From: Pyronema omphalodes
Lineage: Eukaryota; Ascomycota; Pezizomycetes; Pezizales; Pyronemataceae
Direction of reading: 5' to 3'
DNA: 64,000 bases
NCBI GenBank assembly: GCA_024516155.1
Contig: JAJJXM010000095.1
Coordinates: 62,001 to 126,000 of the forward strand
The notes under the pieces are model-generated. The model ran no database searches, was not told the origin of the DNA, and was given only the letters and a program-made list of their open reading frames with translations. The translations under genes and the position numbers were made by a program. Each line of letters opens with the position of its first letter. Position 1 is the first letter of the stretch. Below are positions 9,879 through 21,067 of this stretch, piece after piece.

Positions 9879-10583
9879 TTATGCTATCAACTTCTCCACG
9901 GCCATCCTAACACCATTCCCCCAACCCGCCGTTCCATTATTCGCCATAACCCATTCCACAATCCTCTCCTTTCCCTTTTTCACCGTCTTGTTCCATTCCT
10001 CCTTCGCCTCCAACTGTCTCCCCAACTCCAACTCCTCCATGATCCCCTTAACAATTCCCCCCAGCTCCACCTTTCTCTCATCACTAACCGTTGCCGCTTT
10101 CGCCTTCCCCAACATCATCTTCCTCTGACTTTCCGATAATGCCGACTTGGCAGAAAATAACTTCTCTAGTATCCCCTCCCATTCTTCTACGGTGGCTGTA
10201 CTGTTGCTAGGACTCGCCGTACGCGATAACTGCGGTGTGTCGTTCCAGTGGTATTTGATCGATCCCGCCATATGAGACTTGGGGTTGGGGTCGTCGTTAT
10301 CGTAGCCTGGACGAGGAGGTGCGGCGGTAGTGAGGGTTACGGTGTTACCGACTGGGGGTCGGGGGGAGATGGAGCGGGGAGGCGCAGAGGGGGGTGGTGG
10401 TAGAGGTGATTTAGAGCGGGGAGGAGGCGGGAGAGATGGCATGGCTGATGCGGTGGGGTGGTTTTCGTTTGAGGGTGGAGGGGGTAGTGGGGCTTTGGAG
10501 GGTGGAGGCGCGGGTGTGCTGACTTTTGGGGGTGCGGGCGCGGATTTGGTGACGAAGGGGAGGGCGGCGGAAAGGTTTAGCAT
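9879..10583 (-). CDS. Proline-rich protein with a helical C-terminal domain, possibly SRA1-like
   Basis: Single-exon frame of 234 residues. The first half (about 15-95) is proline-rich, with repeated PLPPPPS-type units suited to binding SH3 or WW modules. It is followed by a KYHWNDTPQLSR segment. The second half (about 130-234) is a charged, predicted helical domain ending GVRMAVEKLIA. The order proline-rich tract then helical bundle with a closing GV...LIA resembles steroid receptor RNA activator (SRA1) proteins and the C-terminus of Sec31. That resemblance is by eye only and not secure. Start is the first ATG in frame (10583). An upstream exon cannot be excluded. The high-GC codon use supports real coding. 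Confidence 0.65.
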   Translation of the reverse strand: MLNLSAALPFVTKSAPAPPKVSTPAPPPSKAPLPPPPSNENHPTASAMPSLPPPPRSKSPLPPPPSAPPRSISPRPPVGNTVTLTTAAPPRPGYDNDDPNPKSHMAGSIKYHWNDTPQLSRTASPSNSTATVEEWEGILEKLFSAKSALSESQRKMMLGKAKAATVSDERKVELGGIVKGIMEELELGRQLEAKEEWNKTVKKGKERIVEWVMANNGTAGWGNGVRMAVEKLIA

Positions 10584-12400
10584 GGTGATGGTGGGTTGGT
10601 ACCGGGCTGAAGAGGATGCTTCGGTTGGTTGTCGAAGGGTTAGAGTAAGGTGAGGTGGAAGGAAAGGGGAGGGATTTCAAAATTCGACACGGTGGAAGTG
10701 GAAGTGGTTCGCACGGACGTCGGTGGAGGGAGCTTCTGTCAAGCGCTGGTAAGGTGCCTGAAATAGATTAGATAAAGTAGATCCTTGTTACGTGATTTAC
10801 TCGTGATTTCCCGTCTGAGCTTTGGCTTGGTAGACGCTATTTACTCAAAGCTTCGAAGTTATCTCAAAATGTTTGAAAGCTTGGAATATAGCTGTAAACA
10901 AAGATCGGCCGAGATAGAGATTTGATATTCGGCGGGTATCTACCCTGGCAGAAGCTCGCTTGCAGTGGTGTGCATCGCGTTTGACAGCTCCTGCGCGAGC
11001 TTCGGACCCTCGGCAAGCCGAGGCGGCTGAACTCCGCTCGGAAAGCTTGAAGCTGCACGGACTTACCTAGCGTCATCACGTGTGTTATGCACGCAACCCT
11101 AAACAATTGTCTTTAGTCATGACGCGGGATTTTGTATTTATCCAGAGCAGAGAGCTGTTGGTTTTTTGGTGTTGATTTCGGGGAGTTTACGGAGTGAGTT
11201 CGGGTGCGGGTTGAAAAGACGGGCTGTGATTCATAGACCTGTCTCCACATGGGCAGCTTAGACGAGCTATCTGAACCGCCCTCCAGAAGGTAAAACACCT
11301 TACCAAAGACTCATACATAGCACCTACTCGCATAACCAATTGACTTGTCTCCACATGTTCAGCCTAGACGGGCTTTTACGAGGTTGGAATTGAGTTTCCA
11401 TGAATAATAACTACCCCTCGGATCAACGCCGGGTGTTACGGTTATTGATGTGTGATGACTCAATTTCCATTGTTCGTGCCGCTGTCGTGGGAATTCCCGG
11501 ATGTATACACCCAATAAGGTTCGGCCCAATTGGCTCATCTTGATGCGTGGGCGTTCTCGCGATGGTGATCGTCCTGAGATGCGAACGGCCGTCGGCGGGA
11601 GCACGTCAACGTAAGCTACAGGGGTGGCTGGTTCGCTAAGCTATCCTGAGCTCGGATACATAGAAACTTTAGTTTGGCGAGCCGCGAGAGTGAGCAAGTG
11701 ATTTTTGGGGATAGAGCAACAGAGCTCTGTGTAAGAATTACAGAATAGAGATCTATTTAGAGTTACAGAAACACGCAAGCGAAGCTCAACAAAGCTCAAG
11801 ATAAAGTTACAGAAAGCAAGCAAGCAGAGCTCTGTAGCGTCCAACAGCTACCAACCGGACGCTATTCCATTAATCGTTATTACCCGTGCTGGGCGTTGCT
11901 TTCGTTTGCTAATCGTTATCTTTGGCTCCGAAGATGATTCATAATTCTAACGCTTGTCGCAAGAGCACGTGCCCTAGCTTGCTCCCCATTGACTCGCTTG
12001 AGCCTGATGCTTGCTAGTGGAATTGCCCACGCCCTCTGTGCAATTCTGTGCAATTCAGCAACATGCCTGATTCAGCAAGAGTGATCGCTGAGATCGGTGA
12101 GAAGAGGCAGCAGGCAACAGGGAAAAATTCCGACAGAGTTGCCAATGCATCCCCGCCGGCCGAAGAGTCACACTTCAAAGAACTAAGGGCACTGAGCAAT
12201 CCTTAGAGCTGACCGTCGAGTTAAGAGACAGCTCAATTCCCACTTCTCGAGGGAGCAATCGCTACCCCACTACACAACCCGGAAGCACCGCACCTATCCT
12301 CTTAGCCCGTACGGGACTGATCCGGCGGAGCCTCTTCTCTTTTGTACAGTTCACGTCCAACGAAGCCTGCTCACGGTCTCTACCACCACCCTCTTCCATC
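10584..12400. other. Divergent intergenic region upstream of CPA2
   Basis: About 1.8 kb with no recognised exon. It contains a pair of related 33-bp direct repeats (11236-11268 and 11342-11374, core TGTCTCCACATG) and AGCTC/AAGCTC-rich stretches (11650-11840). The last 150 bases before CPA2 are pyrimidine-rich. Confidence 0.45.
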
Positions 12401-15400
12401 ATGGCAACATCTTTGCCCCGCCGTTTGGCTCTCTCCCCCGCAGCTCTCAGGCCTACCCGATCCTTCCTCCCCCAAAACCGCGGCTTGTCATCGCTATCGA
12501 AGCTTATCCCCAAAACACAAACCATCAACTCAACAAAGCCCAATGCTGCTCAGCGGTTAGCATCTGTGACTCAGGCCCGCACCTTCACATCATCCAGGAA
12601 GCTTTTCGATGCTCCCAGCTCCAAGACCTACCTCGCTTCAGGCGCAATTGCTTCCGGAAAGGATTTGGTTGATGTGAACAAGGTTTTAGTTATTGGATCT
12701 GGAGGATTGAGTATTGGACAGGCGGGAGAGTTTGACTACTCTGGTACTTCATTCCCAGCCCCACCCGGCTCCAGTGAGCTCAATCGCTGACCACGGTTTG
12801 CATACAGGCTCGCAAGCTATCAAGGCACTCAAGGAGGCTGGAAAGCAGTCTATCCTCATTAACCCCAACATTGCTACCATTCAGACATCCCACTTCCTCG
12901 CTGATGAAGTTTACTACCTTCCCGTCACCCCCGAGTATGTTACGCACGTCATTGAACGCGAACGTCCCGATGGAATCCTCCTCACTTTCGGAGGTCAGAC
13001 CGCTTTGAATGTCGGTGTCCAGATGAATAAGATGGGAGTTTTCGACCGTCTTGGTGTTAAGGTTTTGGGAACTCCCATTTCTACCTTGGAGACCTCCGAG
13101 GACCGTGACTTGTTTGCCAAGGCTTTGAAGGGTAATATCAAGTACCTTGACATGTGAGATATATTGGCTGACATACTTGCAGAGATTGATATTCCCATTG
13201 CCGAATCCGTCGCTGTCAACACCGTCGAGGAAGCCCTCGCAGCCGCTGAGGTCGTTGGATACCCCGTTATCGTCCGTTCCGCATACGCTCTTGGAGGACT
13301 TGGTTCTGGTTTTGCCAACAACCGCAAGGAACTCCATGACTTGTCTGCTCAGTCCCTTTCTCTCGCCCCTCAGATTCTTGTCGAGAAGTCTCTCAAGGGA
13401 TGGAAGGAGGTCGAGTATGAGGTCGTTCGTGATGCCGCCAACAACTGCATTACTGTCTGTAACATGGAGAACTTTGACCCTCTTGGAGTTCACACTGGAG
13501 ACTCTATCGTCGTTGCTCCTTCGCAAACTTTATCTGATGAGGAGTACCATATGCTCCGTTCTGCCGCTATCAAGATTGTCCGTCACTTGGGAGTTGTTGG
13601 AGAGTGTAACGTCCAGTACGCTCTTCAGCCCGATGGACTTGACTACCGTGTCATTGAGGTGAACGCTCGTCTATCTCGTTCTTCTGCTTTGGCTTCCAAG
13701 GCCACCGGATACCCTCTTGCGTACACCGCTGCCAAGATTGCTCTTGGACACACTCTCCCTGAGCTTCCCAACGCCGTCACCAAGACTACTACCGCCAACT
13801 TTGAGCCCTCCCTCGACTACATCGTCACTAAAATCCCCCGCTGGGATCTTAGCAAGTTCCAGAATGTCCGCCGTGATATTGGATCCGCCATGAAGTCTGT
13901 TGGAGAGGTTATGGCTATTGGACGTACTTTTGAGGAGTCTATCCAGAAGGCTATCCGTCAGGTTGACCCTCAGTACTTGGGATTTCAGGGAGCCAAGTTT
14001 GACAACTTGGACGACGTTCTCCGCAACCCCACCGACCGCCGTTGGTTGGCTGTGGGACAGGCTATGCTCCACGAGGGATACTCTGTCGAAAAGATTCACG
14101 AGATCTCTCGTATTGACAAGTGGTTCTTGTACAAGCTCGAGAACATTGTCGAGATGTACAAGAAGCTACAGGAGGTCGGATCTCTTTTCGGATTGAACTC
14201 TGATCTTCTTTTGTCCGCCAAGAAGATGGGATTCTCTGACAAGCAGATTGCCATGTCCGTTGGATGCACTGAGGATGAGGTTCGCGCCCGCCGTAAGACC
14301 TTCAACATCCACCCTTGGGTCAAGCGTATCGACACTCTCGCTGCCGAGTTCCCCGCTGAGACCAACTACTTGTACACCACCTACAACGCCACTGAGCACG
14401 ATGTCAAGTTTGAGGACAACGGAGTTGTCATTCTTGGATCTGGTGTCTACCGTATTGGATCTTCCGTCGAGTTCGACTGGTGTGCTGTTTCTGCTACCCT
14501 TGCTCTCCGTGAGATGGGAATCAAGACTGTCATGATCAACTACAACCCCGAGACTTACTCCACTGACTTTGATACCGCCGATAAGCTCTACTTTGAAGAG
14601 CTCTCCTACGAACGTGTCAAGGACATTTACGAGCTCGAGAACTCTACCGGAGTTGTGGTTTCTGTCGGAGGACAGCTTCCTCAGAACATTGCTCTCAAGC
14701 TCAAGCAGTCTGGAGCCAAGGTTCTTGGAACCGACCCTGAGGACATTGACCGTGCCGAGGACCGTCACAAGTTCTCCCAGATCCTTGACTCTATCGGAGT
14801 TGACCAGCCTGCCTGGGCCGAGCTTACCTCCGTCGCTGAGGCTCGTGCCTTCGCCGACAAGGTTGGATACCCCGTCTTGGTCCGTCCTTCTTACGTTCTC
14901 TCCGGTGCTGCCATGAGCGTCATCCGTTCCGAGTCTGAGCTCGAGAACAAGCTTAACAACGCCTCTTCCGTCTCTCCTGACCACCCCGTCGTTATCTCCA
15001 AGTTCATCGATGGTGCTATGGAGATTGATGTTGACGCTGTTGCTTCCGGCGGATCCCTTATCCTCCACGCCGTTTCCGAGCACGTGGAGAATGCCGGAGT
15101 TCACTCCGGAGATGCTACTCTCATCCTTCCTCCCGCCACTCTTGATGAGTCCGTTATGGCCCGCGTCAAGGAGATTGCCGAGAAGGTTGCCAAGGCCTGG
15201 AAGATCACCGGACCTTTCAACATGCAGATCATCAAGGAGGAGCAGGCCGACGGAAGTGTTGCCCTCAAGGTCATCGAGTGTAACCTCCGTGCCTCTCGTT
15301 CATTCCCCTTCGTTTCCAAGGTCCTCGGTACCAACTTTGTCGATGTTGCCACTAAGGCTCTCGTCGGACGTGCCCCTGAGGCTGTTGACCTCATGAAGGC

Positions 15401-16072
15401 CAAGCGTGACTACACCGCCATCAAGGTTCCTCAGTTCTCCTGGACTCGTCTTGCCGGAGCCGACCCCTTCCTCGGAGTTGAGATGTCCTCTACCGGTGAG
15501 GTTGCTTGCTTCGGAAAGGATGTTGTCGAGGCCTACTGGACTGCCATTCAGTCCACCATGAACTTCAAGGTCCCCCAGCCTGGCTCTGGTATCTTGATCG
15601 GTGGAAACACCCAGAAGCCCGAGATTAAGAAGATTATGGAGTACCTTACCCCCATGGGATACAAGCTTTTCGCCACCTCCCAGAAGACTGCTTCCGAGCT
15701 TGAGGCCCTTGTCAACGGTGCTAAGGTCAACGTTCTTGACTTCCCTAAGGAGGACAAGCGCAAGCTTCGTGAGGTCTTTGAGGGTAACGACATCAAGGGT
15801 GTCTTCAACCTTGCCGATAAGCGTGCCGAGGACCTTCTTGACGTTGACTATGTCATGCGTCGTAATGCTGTCGACTTTAACGTCCCTCTCTTTATGGAGC
15901 CTAAGGTATGTTTCTTTCCGCCATGAGTGATATGTCATGATGGATGCTAATGATATTATTACAGACTGCCCAGCTCTTTGCTCAGTGCTTGTCTGAGAAG
16001 CTTCCTCTTTCCGAGGGTATCCCAGCTGAGGTCCGTAGGTGGTCCGAGTTTATCGGAGGAAAGCCTTTGTAA
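12401..16072 (+). CDS. CPA2: Carbamoyl-phosphate synthase, arginine-specific, large chain (4 exons)
   Basis: Large subunit (1165 aa) that makes carbamoyl phosphate from ammonia, bicarbonate and two ATP for arginine synthesis, paired with a glutaminase small subunit. Exons are 12401-12743, 12808-13131, 13183-15905 and 15965-16072; introns are 64, 51 and 59 bp, the second with a GGCTGAC branch. The first 60-80 residues are Arg/Ser-rich without acids ([13 protein letters not shown]), which looks like a mitochondrial presequence, as in Neurospora arg-3 and unlike the cytosolic yeast enzyme. [20 protein letters not shown] (about residue 95 on) opens the first synthetase half; [19 protein letters not shown] (about 635) opens the second. 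A C-terminal MGS-like domain begins near GSGILIGGN. It lacks ATCase, so it is not URA2/CAD. Codon use is strongly biased, as in highly expressed genes. Length fits the family. Confidence 0.97.
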
Positions 16073-16885
16073 ACCTCTTGATCCCTCAGGGAGAAAGAAA
16101 CATATGTTCATGAATGTCGAATGATCTGATGAAATGCTGTTTTGCTTTGGTTTTTTTCCACAAAAATTGGGCGTGATGGGGTTTTTATTTTTATTTTAGC
16201 TTTTTGGGGGTTTTTATCTTTAGATATTTTTTCTGCTTTTTTTTTTCTTTGTTATTTAGGGTTGCGATTCCTTTTATCATCTATTTGCTTCTTAAAGCGT
16301 TGGGTTGTGGAATTTATAAATTTAAGATTCTAAACTCAATGATAAGGTGTTCTTCTGTCTTTTCAAACGAATGTGATGATGAATGGGAAGATTGTTTCTG
16401 TGTGACTGACTGTATTTATCCCGGTGATACTATACCAGATTATGATCCACTACTATAGTAACTCGGAACTAATCTTATGATCCCATTGAAACAGAATTCA
16501 CTTTTACTCTTGCTTTACTCTTTCTCTTTCTCTTGCTCTTCCTTTTAATCTTTCTCTTGCTCTTGGTGTATATAAATTATGATATCGTGGTTTGGTAATA
16601 TGTATGAATACACTAACCGGCTGTTTTGATAAAAATTATTATAATAAACACTGTTTTATTCCACCCCCACCACTATCATCATTATAAAATCAATGCTGGA
16701 GTGATAAGAAATGTTTCTGGGTATTGAATAATTCCTGCTTTTCCTCTGACGCTTCGCTGCTTCGACGCTTTCTTTTCTCCTGCGCTCCTCCGTCGCTTCC
16801 CCGCTTCGTTGCTTCGTCCCTCCGCTGCTTCGTCGCTTCGTCGCTTCGTCGCTTCGTCGCTTCGCTCCTCAGTTGATAAAGTTGC
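16073..16885. other. Intergenic between convergent CPA2 and OST2
   Basis: 3' flanks of two convergent genes. T-rich stretches (16150-16260), a CTTT/CTCTTG-rich run (16500-16570) and a CTTCGTCG/CTTCGCTG octamer-like repeat (16745-16868). No exon is recognised. Confidence 0.5.
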
Positions 16886-16901
16886 TCAGTTGATAAAGTT
16901 G
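16868..16901 (+). repeat. 17-bp tandem duplication across the OST2 stop codon
   Basis: CTCAGTTGATAAAGTTG occurs twice back to back (16868-16884 and 16885-16901). One copy encodes the last residues NFIN and stop of OST2 on the minus strand; the other lies just downstream. Confidence 0.9.
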
Positions 16902-17881
16902 ATACAAAAGAAATGCAAAATCAAGCTTCCAAAGATATAATCGGCGAATGCACTATTTTCAAAAAAGAAAAAAAAGTCAGTATCACGTATCTTCCCATAG
17001 TATCTCATAGCATGCCGTAGCATCCCGTAGCATCCTTTTTCACATCTTCCTTTTTCATATCTTTCTTCTCCGTATCTTTCTTGTCTATATCTTTCTTCTC
17101 CGTATTGTTTTTTTTTATATCTTGCAACTCTGTATGTAGTCTAAGATCTACTAGTAAAAACAGGAAAAAAACATACCGCTCTGGTGAAACAGCTTCAAAG
17201 GCTCCTTTGTTTTCGGTGTTGGTTTGCATTCTTAGGGATACTGTTTTGTTATTTTTTGTGGTTAGTAATTTTCGAGGCGATAGGAGGCGAGACGAGGCGA
17301 TTATGCAAGTGGGAGTGATTGGGGGTAGAAACGGAGGAGGTAGGCAGGAGGGGGGGGGGTACCAGTTAAGACGAATTGTCCTACGGTTGCGGAGAAGCCG
17401 GCGAGGAAGGCATTGAATGGCTAGGTGAAGGTTAGCTATAGTGGTCTAGGTGGATTACTTTTCTCCGGGCTCTGGTTTCTGGTTTCTGATTTCAGGTCTT
17501 TGGTTTCTGGTCTTTGGTTTCTGGTCTTCGCCTTCTACTCTTGCATATCCTCTCCAATCTTCCATTTCCCATCTCCCATCCTCAATCCCGAGGCCATAAC
17601 CCCAGAAACCAAAACCTCAACCCCCCCCCCTGCCCCCCTCCAAAATTCAACTAAACCAGCAAGCAAGCAAGCAAGCAAGTAAAACCTACATAATTTCCCG
17701 CAATAACACAGTACACAAACTGCAGCACACCAGTCAAGACCAAGAAACCCAGGAAGGCATCGATAAGTTTTGTCCGTTGCGGGGTTTTGTCGATGTAGCT
17801 GGTGACTATGGAGCTTAGAACGTTTACGTTTGCGTTTGCGTTTGCGGGGGTTGCAGAGGTGCCGGTTTTAGAGGGTGCCAT
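16886..17881 (-). CDS. OST2: Oligosaccharyltransferase subunit OST2/DAD1 (4 exons, 126 aa)
   Basis: Small membrane subunit of the ER oligosaccharyltransferase that transfers the dolichol-linked glycan to Asn during N-glycosylation. Exons, in coding order, are 17690-17881, 17363-17420, 17177-17240 and 16886-16952. Donors are GTAGGT, GTACCC, GTATGT; acceptors CCTAG, AACAG, AATAG; all phases close. The product carries LSSIVTSYIDKTPQRTKLID, a first hydrophobic helix, AGNY-PFNAFLAGFSATVGQFV, SLRMQTN, FEAVSPER and the diagnostic C-terminus HFFCINFIN, all typical of DAD1/Ost2. Length matches yeast Ost2 (130). The N-terminus has an Asn/Ala run (NANANVNV). Only 335 bp separate it from the divergent TMEM14 gene. 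A 17-bp tandem duplication overlaps the stop codon. Only the first exon is an obvious open frame; the other three are short. Confidence 0.95.
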
Positions 17882-18216
17882 TATGTTGTATCTATGGGCG
17901 GTGGCGGGTTTCTTGGGTGGATTATGAATTGAATTGAGAATTGCGGATTGGGGGTTCGTAGAGCGAGGGGCTGTCGCGTCGAGTAAGGCGAAGATGGAGC
18001 TGAAGCTTGAAGGTGAGACGGCCAGAGAGGCTAAAGGAAACGTTGCTGGTTGCTTATTGCGCGTTCTAAGTCGACAGGGATGTCAGTGTCTGTATGTTAA
18101 GTCGGCAACGTCATCCGCCGCGACTTCCGTTCAATCGATCGCATCACATATCACCACCACTACCACTACCACTACCACTACGACTTCAGAAACAATTCTA
18201 CTCTACTATATACACA
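17882..18216. promoter_or_regulatory. Shared divergent promoter of OST2 and TMEM14
   Basis: A 335-bp spacer between two divergent start codons. It includes an (ACCACT)n run at about 18152-18185 and a pyrimidine-rich stretch just before the TMEM14 ATG. No specific binding site was recognised. Confidence 0.5.
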
Positions 18217-19099
18217 ATGGCAAGTAGTATATTCCTGAACCAGGGGAAGGGATATTGAAAGCTGATTCATAGGTCACAGGCTGATCTTCCTGCTATGGTT
18301 CTCGGCGTTCTTTGCGCTTTCGGTGGTTCCATGGGTTATATGTAATGCTTTCCCCTTCCGATCCTCGCTGGTGAATATAAAGAGAAGTGCTGATAGATGT
18401 CGATTATAGTCGCCAGGGATCGTTGCCTTCTCTTGGTATGTCATCTTATCTCTGTCCGAGGGTTGTGAACTTGAAGAAGTCCCGCGGATGTTTCGGAGCT
18501 CTGTAGCACCGGAACTCCGAAGACTACGATGTTGCACCCAGTGGCCACAAAGAAACTCATTCCCATCATTCCCATCCATCACGCCAACCTGAGTCATAAG
18601 CCATGAGTCCTGGGTTGGGGAGATTTTCAGTCCAAGATCTCAATAGATCAAAAAGAAGTACCTCTGTATATTTATCGGGTAAAATAAACTAACCACACCA
18701 GTCGCCGGTATGGGAGTCGGAGCTCTCTACGGTTATGGAGGTTTACGTATTCGTAACAACCAAACTTACGGAGTTGAAACTGCGCTGTTTGCTTCTTTGG
18801 TTTTGGCTGGTAGCAGCTTTCCTCGTGCTATTAAGGTTTGTTATTCTCCTCCTTCTTCTCTAGATAGTGGGATCTCGTCGTCTTGGGATCTTGGGATCAT
18901 AAGATCTTGGGATTATGGGATTATGAGATTATGGGATTATGGGGTCTTTGGATTAATGGATTACTGGATGATTGGATTCTGATTCTAATAACAACAGACC
19001 GGAAAACCCCTCCCAATCGGTCTCTCGGTATTAGCTACCTATGGTTTATTCTATTACGGTATGAAGTACAAGAACCAGATCGCTATTAAGCGGGACTGA
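18217..19099 (+). CDS. TMEM14 family membrane protein (5 exons, 108 aa)
   Basis: Small four-helix membrane protein of the TMEM14 family; animal TMEM14C is mitochondrial and acts in haem synthesis, while the fungal role is less clear. Proposed exons are 18217-18219 (ATG alone), 18280-18341, 18410-18435 (26 nt), 18702-18835 and 18998-19099. The first intron would be GC-AG: ATG is followed by GCAAGT, the optimal GC-type donor, with a GCTGAT branch and a CACAG acceptor 60 bp on. This yields MADLPAMVLGVLCAFGGSMG, then IRQGSLPSLVAGMGVGALYG, RIRNNQTYGVETALFAS, SSFPRAIK, TGKPLPIGLSVLATYG. All of these fit the family, including the RQGS/PSL loop. If the GC-AG intron is wrong, translation would start at ATG 18295 and lose six residues. 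Introns 3 and 4 are repeat-rich. Divergent from OST2. Confidence 0.88.
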
Positions 19100-19404
19100 A
19101 GATATCATTGGTCTGACTTGATGTTGTTTGTGGTTTTTTTTATTAGGTGTGCTTTGGTTGGAGTTTATGCAGTAAGTACTGGGAAGTTTGGGATATATGG
19201 GGGGCGCCGGGGAACGTGGAAGAGTTGGGGAATGTGGAAAGCGCGTTACAGCCCCCGGAAAGCGATATGGACTTGTGGAAATGTGGGAAGCGCCAGGAAG
19301 TATGCAATATCATAACATAACATTACCCAATTCCGATACCCCTTTCGAATCATTTTATATCCACAGAATTCATTAAAGATATGAATAAAGTGATGCATTT
19401 AAGC
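19100..19404. other. Intergenic, 3' flank of TMEM14
   Basis: No exon or RNA gene recognised; a run of GTGGAA/GGAAG-like short repeats lies at 19195-19300. Confidence 0.4.
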
Positions 19405-19530
19405 ATATAGAGGACACCTCATTAGGTAGCTTCAGCCATGATGATGGAAATTAGGCTTTTCTTTGTATCTATTATCCTGCATGGGCTTTTTAGGTCTCGG
19501 TCTGCGTATGATTAATAAATAAACAAATAC
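19405..19530 (+). repeat. Dispersed repeat family R1, copy b
   Basis: It matches copy a in CCTCATTAGG, a CAGCC block and TGCATGGGCTTTTTAGGTCT, and ends GCGTATGATTAATAAATAAA. The closest relative is copy d at 45715. Confidence 0.6.
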
Positions 19531-19754
19531 ATAAATGGATAAATTTAAATATCTAGACAGTGGTTATCTAGACAGTGGTTATATAGACAGTGATTACGAT
19601 GTGGAACTTAGTTGGACTGGATTGATTATTAGACATTTGATCCCGTAGAGGCTATCAAGATCACGGAGGGCATGCTTGGACCCTAGATGACTCTGATATT
19701 TTATATACCGACAGCGGAAGAGCAAGCATGCCACCAAGAATCTATCAAGAAGCA

Positions 19755-19956
19755 TGTTAACACTTTTAACACTTTTAACACTTTTAACACTTTTAACACT
19801 TTTAACACTTTTAACACTTTTAACACTTTTAACACTTTTAACACTTTTAACACTGTTAATACTCAAAATCCTCAAAATCCTCAAAATCCTCAAAATCCTC
19901 AAAATCCTCAAAATCCTCAAAATCCTCAAAATCCTCAAAATCCTCAAAATCCTCAA
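19755..19956 (+). repeat. Two adjacent 9-bp tandem arrays
   Basis: About eleven copies of AACACTTTT are followed directly by about eleven copies of CAAAATCCT. The second array abuts the left end of the hAT element at 19957. Open frames through them (NTF and QNP repeats) are an automatic result of the 9-bp period. Confidence 0.92.
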
Positions 19957-21067
19957 CAGACCTCCCAGTCGTACAAACCAGTTTAAAATGACGGCCAAAA
20001 CGGACTGTACGGACTGTTGGAATATGAGAACTGTACGGCGACCCAGTTCAGTTTACTATCAGTAATATAAACTGGTTAAACTGCGAAAACCAGTTAACGG
20101 AATCAAAGGCTTGGCAAACCAGTTGAACTGTTTAAAACTGCGAAAACTGGTTTGTCCAGAGGAACTGGTTTATGAAGGGGCAATAAATATTAGTCAGTGC
20201 ATACATAACAAGATCCTATCCTAATTTGGTCCCCAGAAATAACAACTGACGCCTACGATTGAAGCTCTTGAGCCCCTCAATGCCCTCCAGAGTGTCTGCC
20301 TGCATCAAATGAAGGTCCGATATAATGATTTTCTTGCATTCGAAAACAGCCGCTCGGGCTCGGCGCTCATTGCGGGAATAGATAGCAGTACTTCAACAGC
20401 CGTTTTACAAAGTTTGGGGAACCTGGCCCGCTGCCGGGGCTCGAACCACCACTCAATAGCAGAAGGACTATCCCCAAGTGCTGCCTCCAGTCTCAGCGCA
20501 CAGTAATCAACATACTCGTCCGGCTGCGTGGGGCTACCTGTGGCCGTATCTTCAGAGCCTTGTTAGGGTTCTAGCGGGGTATTGAAGCCAGGTGGTATAG
20601 AGGAGAGGCCGCTGGTAACGGAACTCATCGTAGGTGGTTGGAGAGAAATGGCAGTGTAAGGTATGGTTGAGTTTTGTAGGTCAAGAGAAAATAGTCTAGG
20701 CGAGATATATAGGAGGATCCAGGCCAGCAGAGGTGCGTTCAAATGAGGTTTCGGTACAATATTTGCACTGGTTTGGTTGTCTATGAATAATGATCCTCCA
20801 TGCATGGGTTTGGCTGTTTATTCTTCTGCGCAGTAGTCAACGAGGTGGTTAAACTGGTTTGTATCTGACAACCAGTAAACTGTTTATCGAGTCAGTTCAA
20901 TCAGTTCACTCAGTGCACTGCAGTTACCTGGTTCTATGGAACCCTCAAAACTGAACCAACTGCGTATCCGGGACACGAAAACTGCACCAACTAACTGTGA
21001 ATTATCAGTTCAGTATACCTAGTTTACAATTTTACCCGGTAAACTGGCTATACGGTTGGGAGGTCTG
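19957..21067. mobile_element. Decayed hAT transposon (1.1 kb)
   Basis: The ends are inverted: CAGACCTCCCA on the left and its complement on the right, followed by a shared CCAGTTTA. The terminal 200 bp on each side are dense in AACTGGTT/AACCAGTT and ACTGTTTA motifs in both orientations, as in hAT subterminal regions. The interior encodes a piece of hAT transposase on the minus strand. No exact 8-bp target duplication remains; the left flank is a tandem array that may have erased it. Confidence 0.8.
20215..20805 (-). pseudogene. hAT transposase C-terminal fragment
   Basis: In one minus-strand frame the sequence reads ...AIEWWFEPRQRARFPKLCK, LLSIPAMSAEPERLFSNA, which is the hAT C-terminal dimerisation domain (the W...FP...SIPA...ER.FS signature). 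A one-base frameshift near 20330 is needed to continue into DTLEGIEGLKSFNR, the usual end of the domain. A TAA stop lies upstream in the same frame (about 20563), and the DNA-binding and catalytic parts are missing. Non-functional. Confidence 0.82.
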
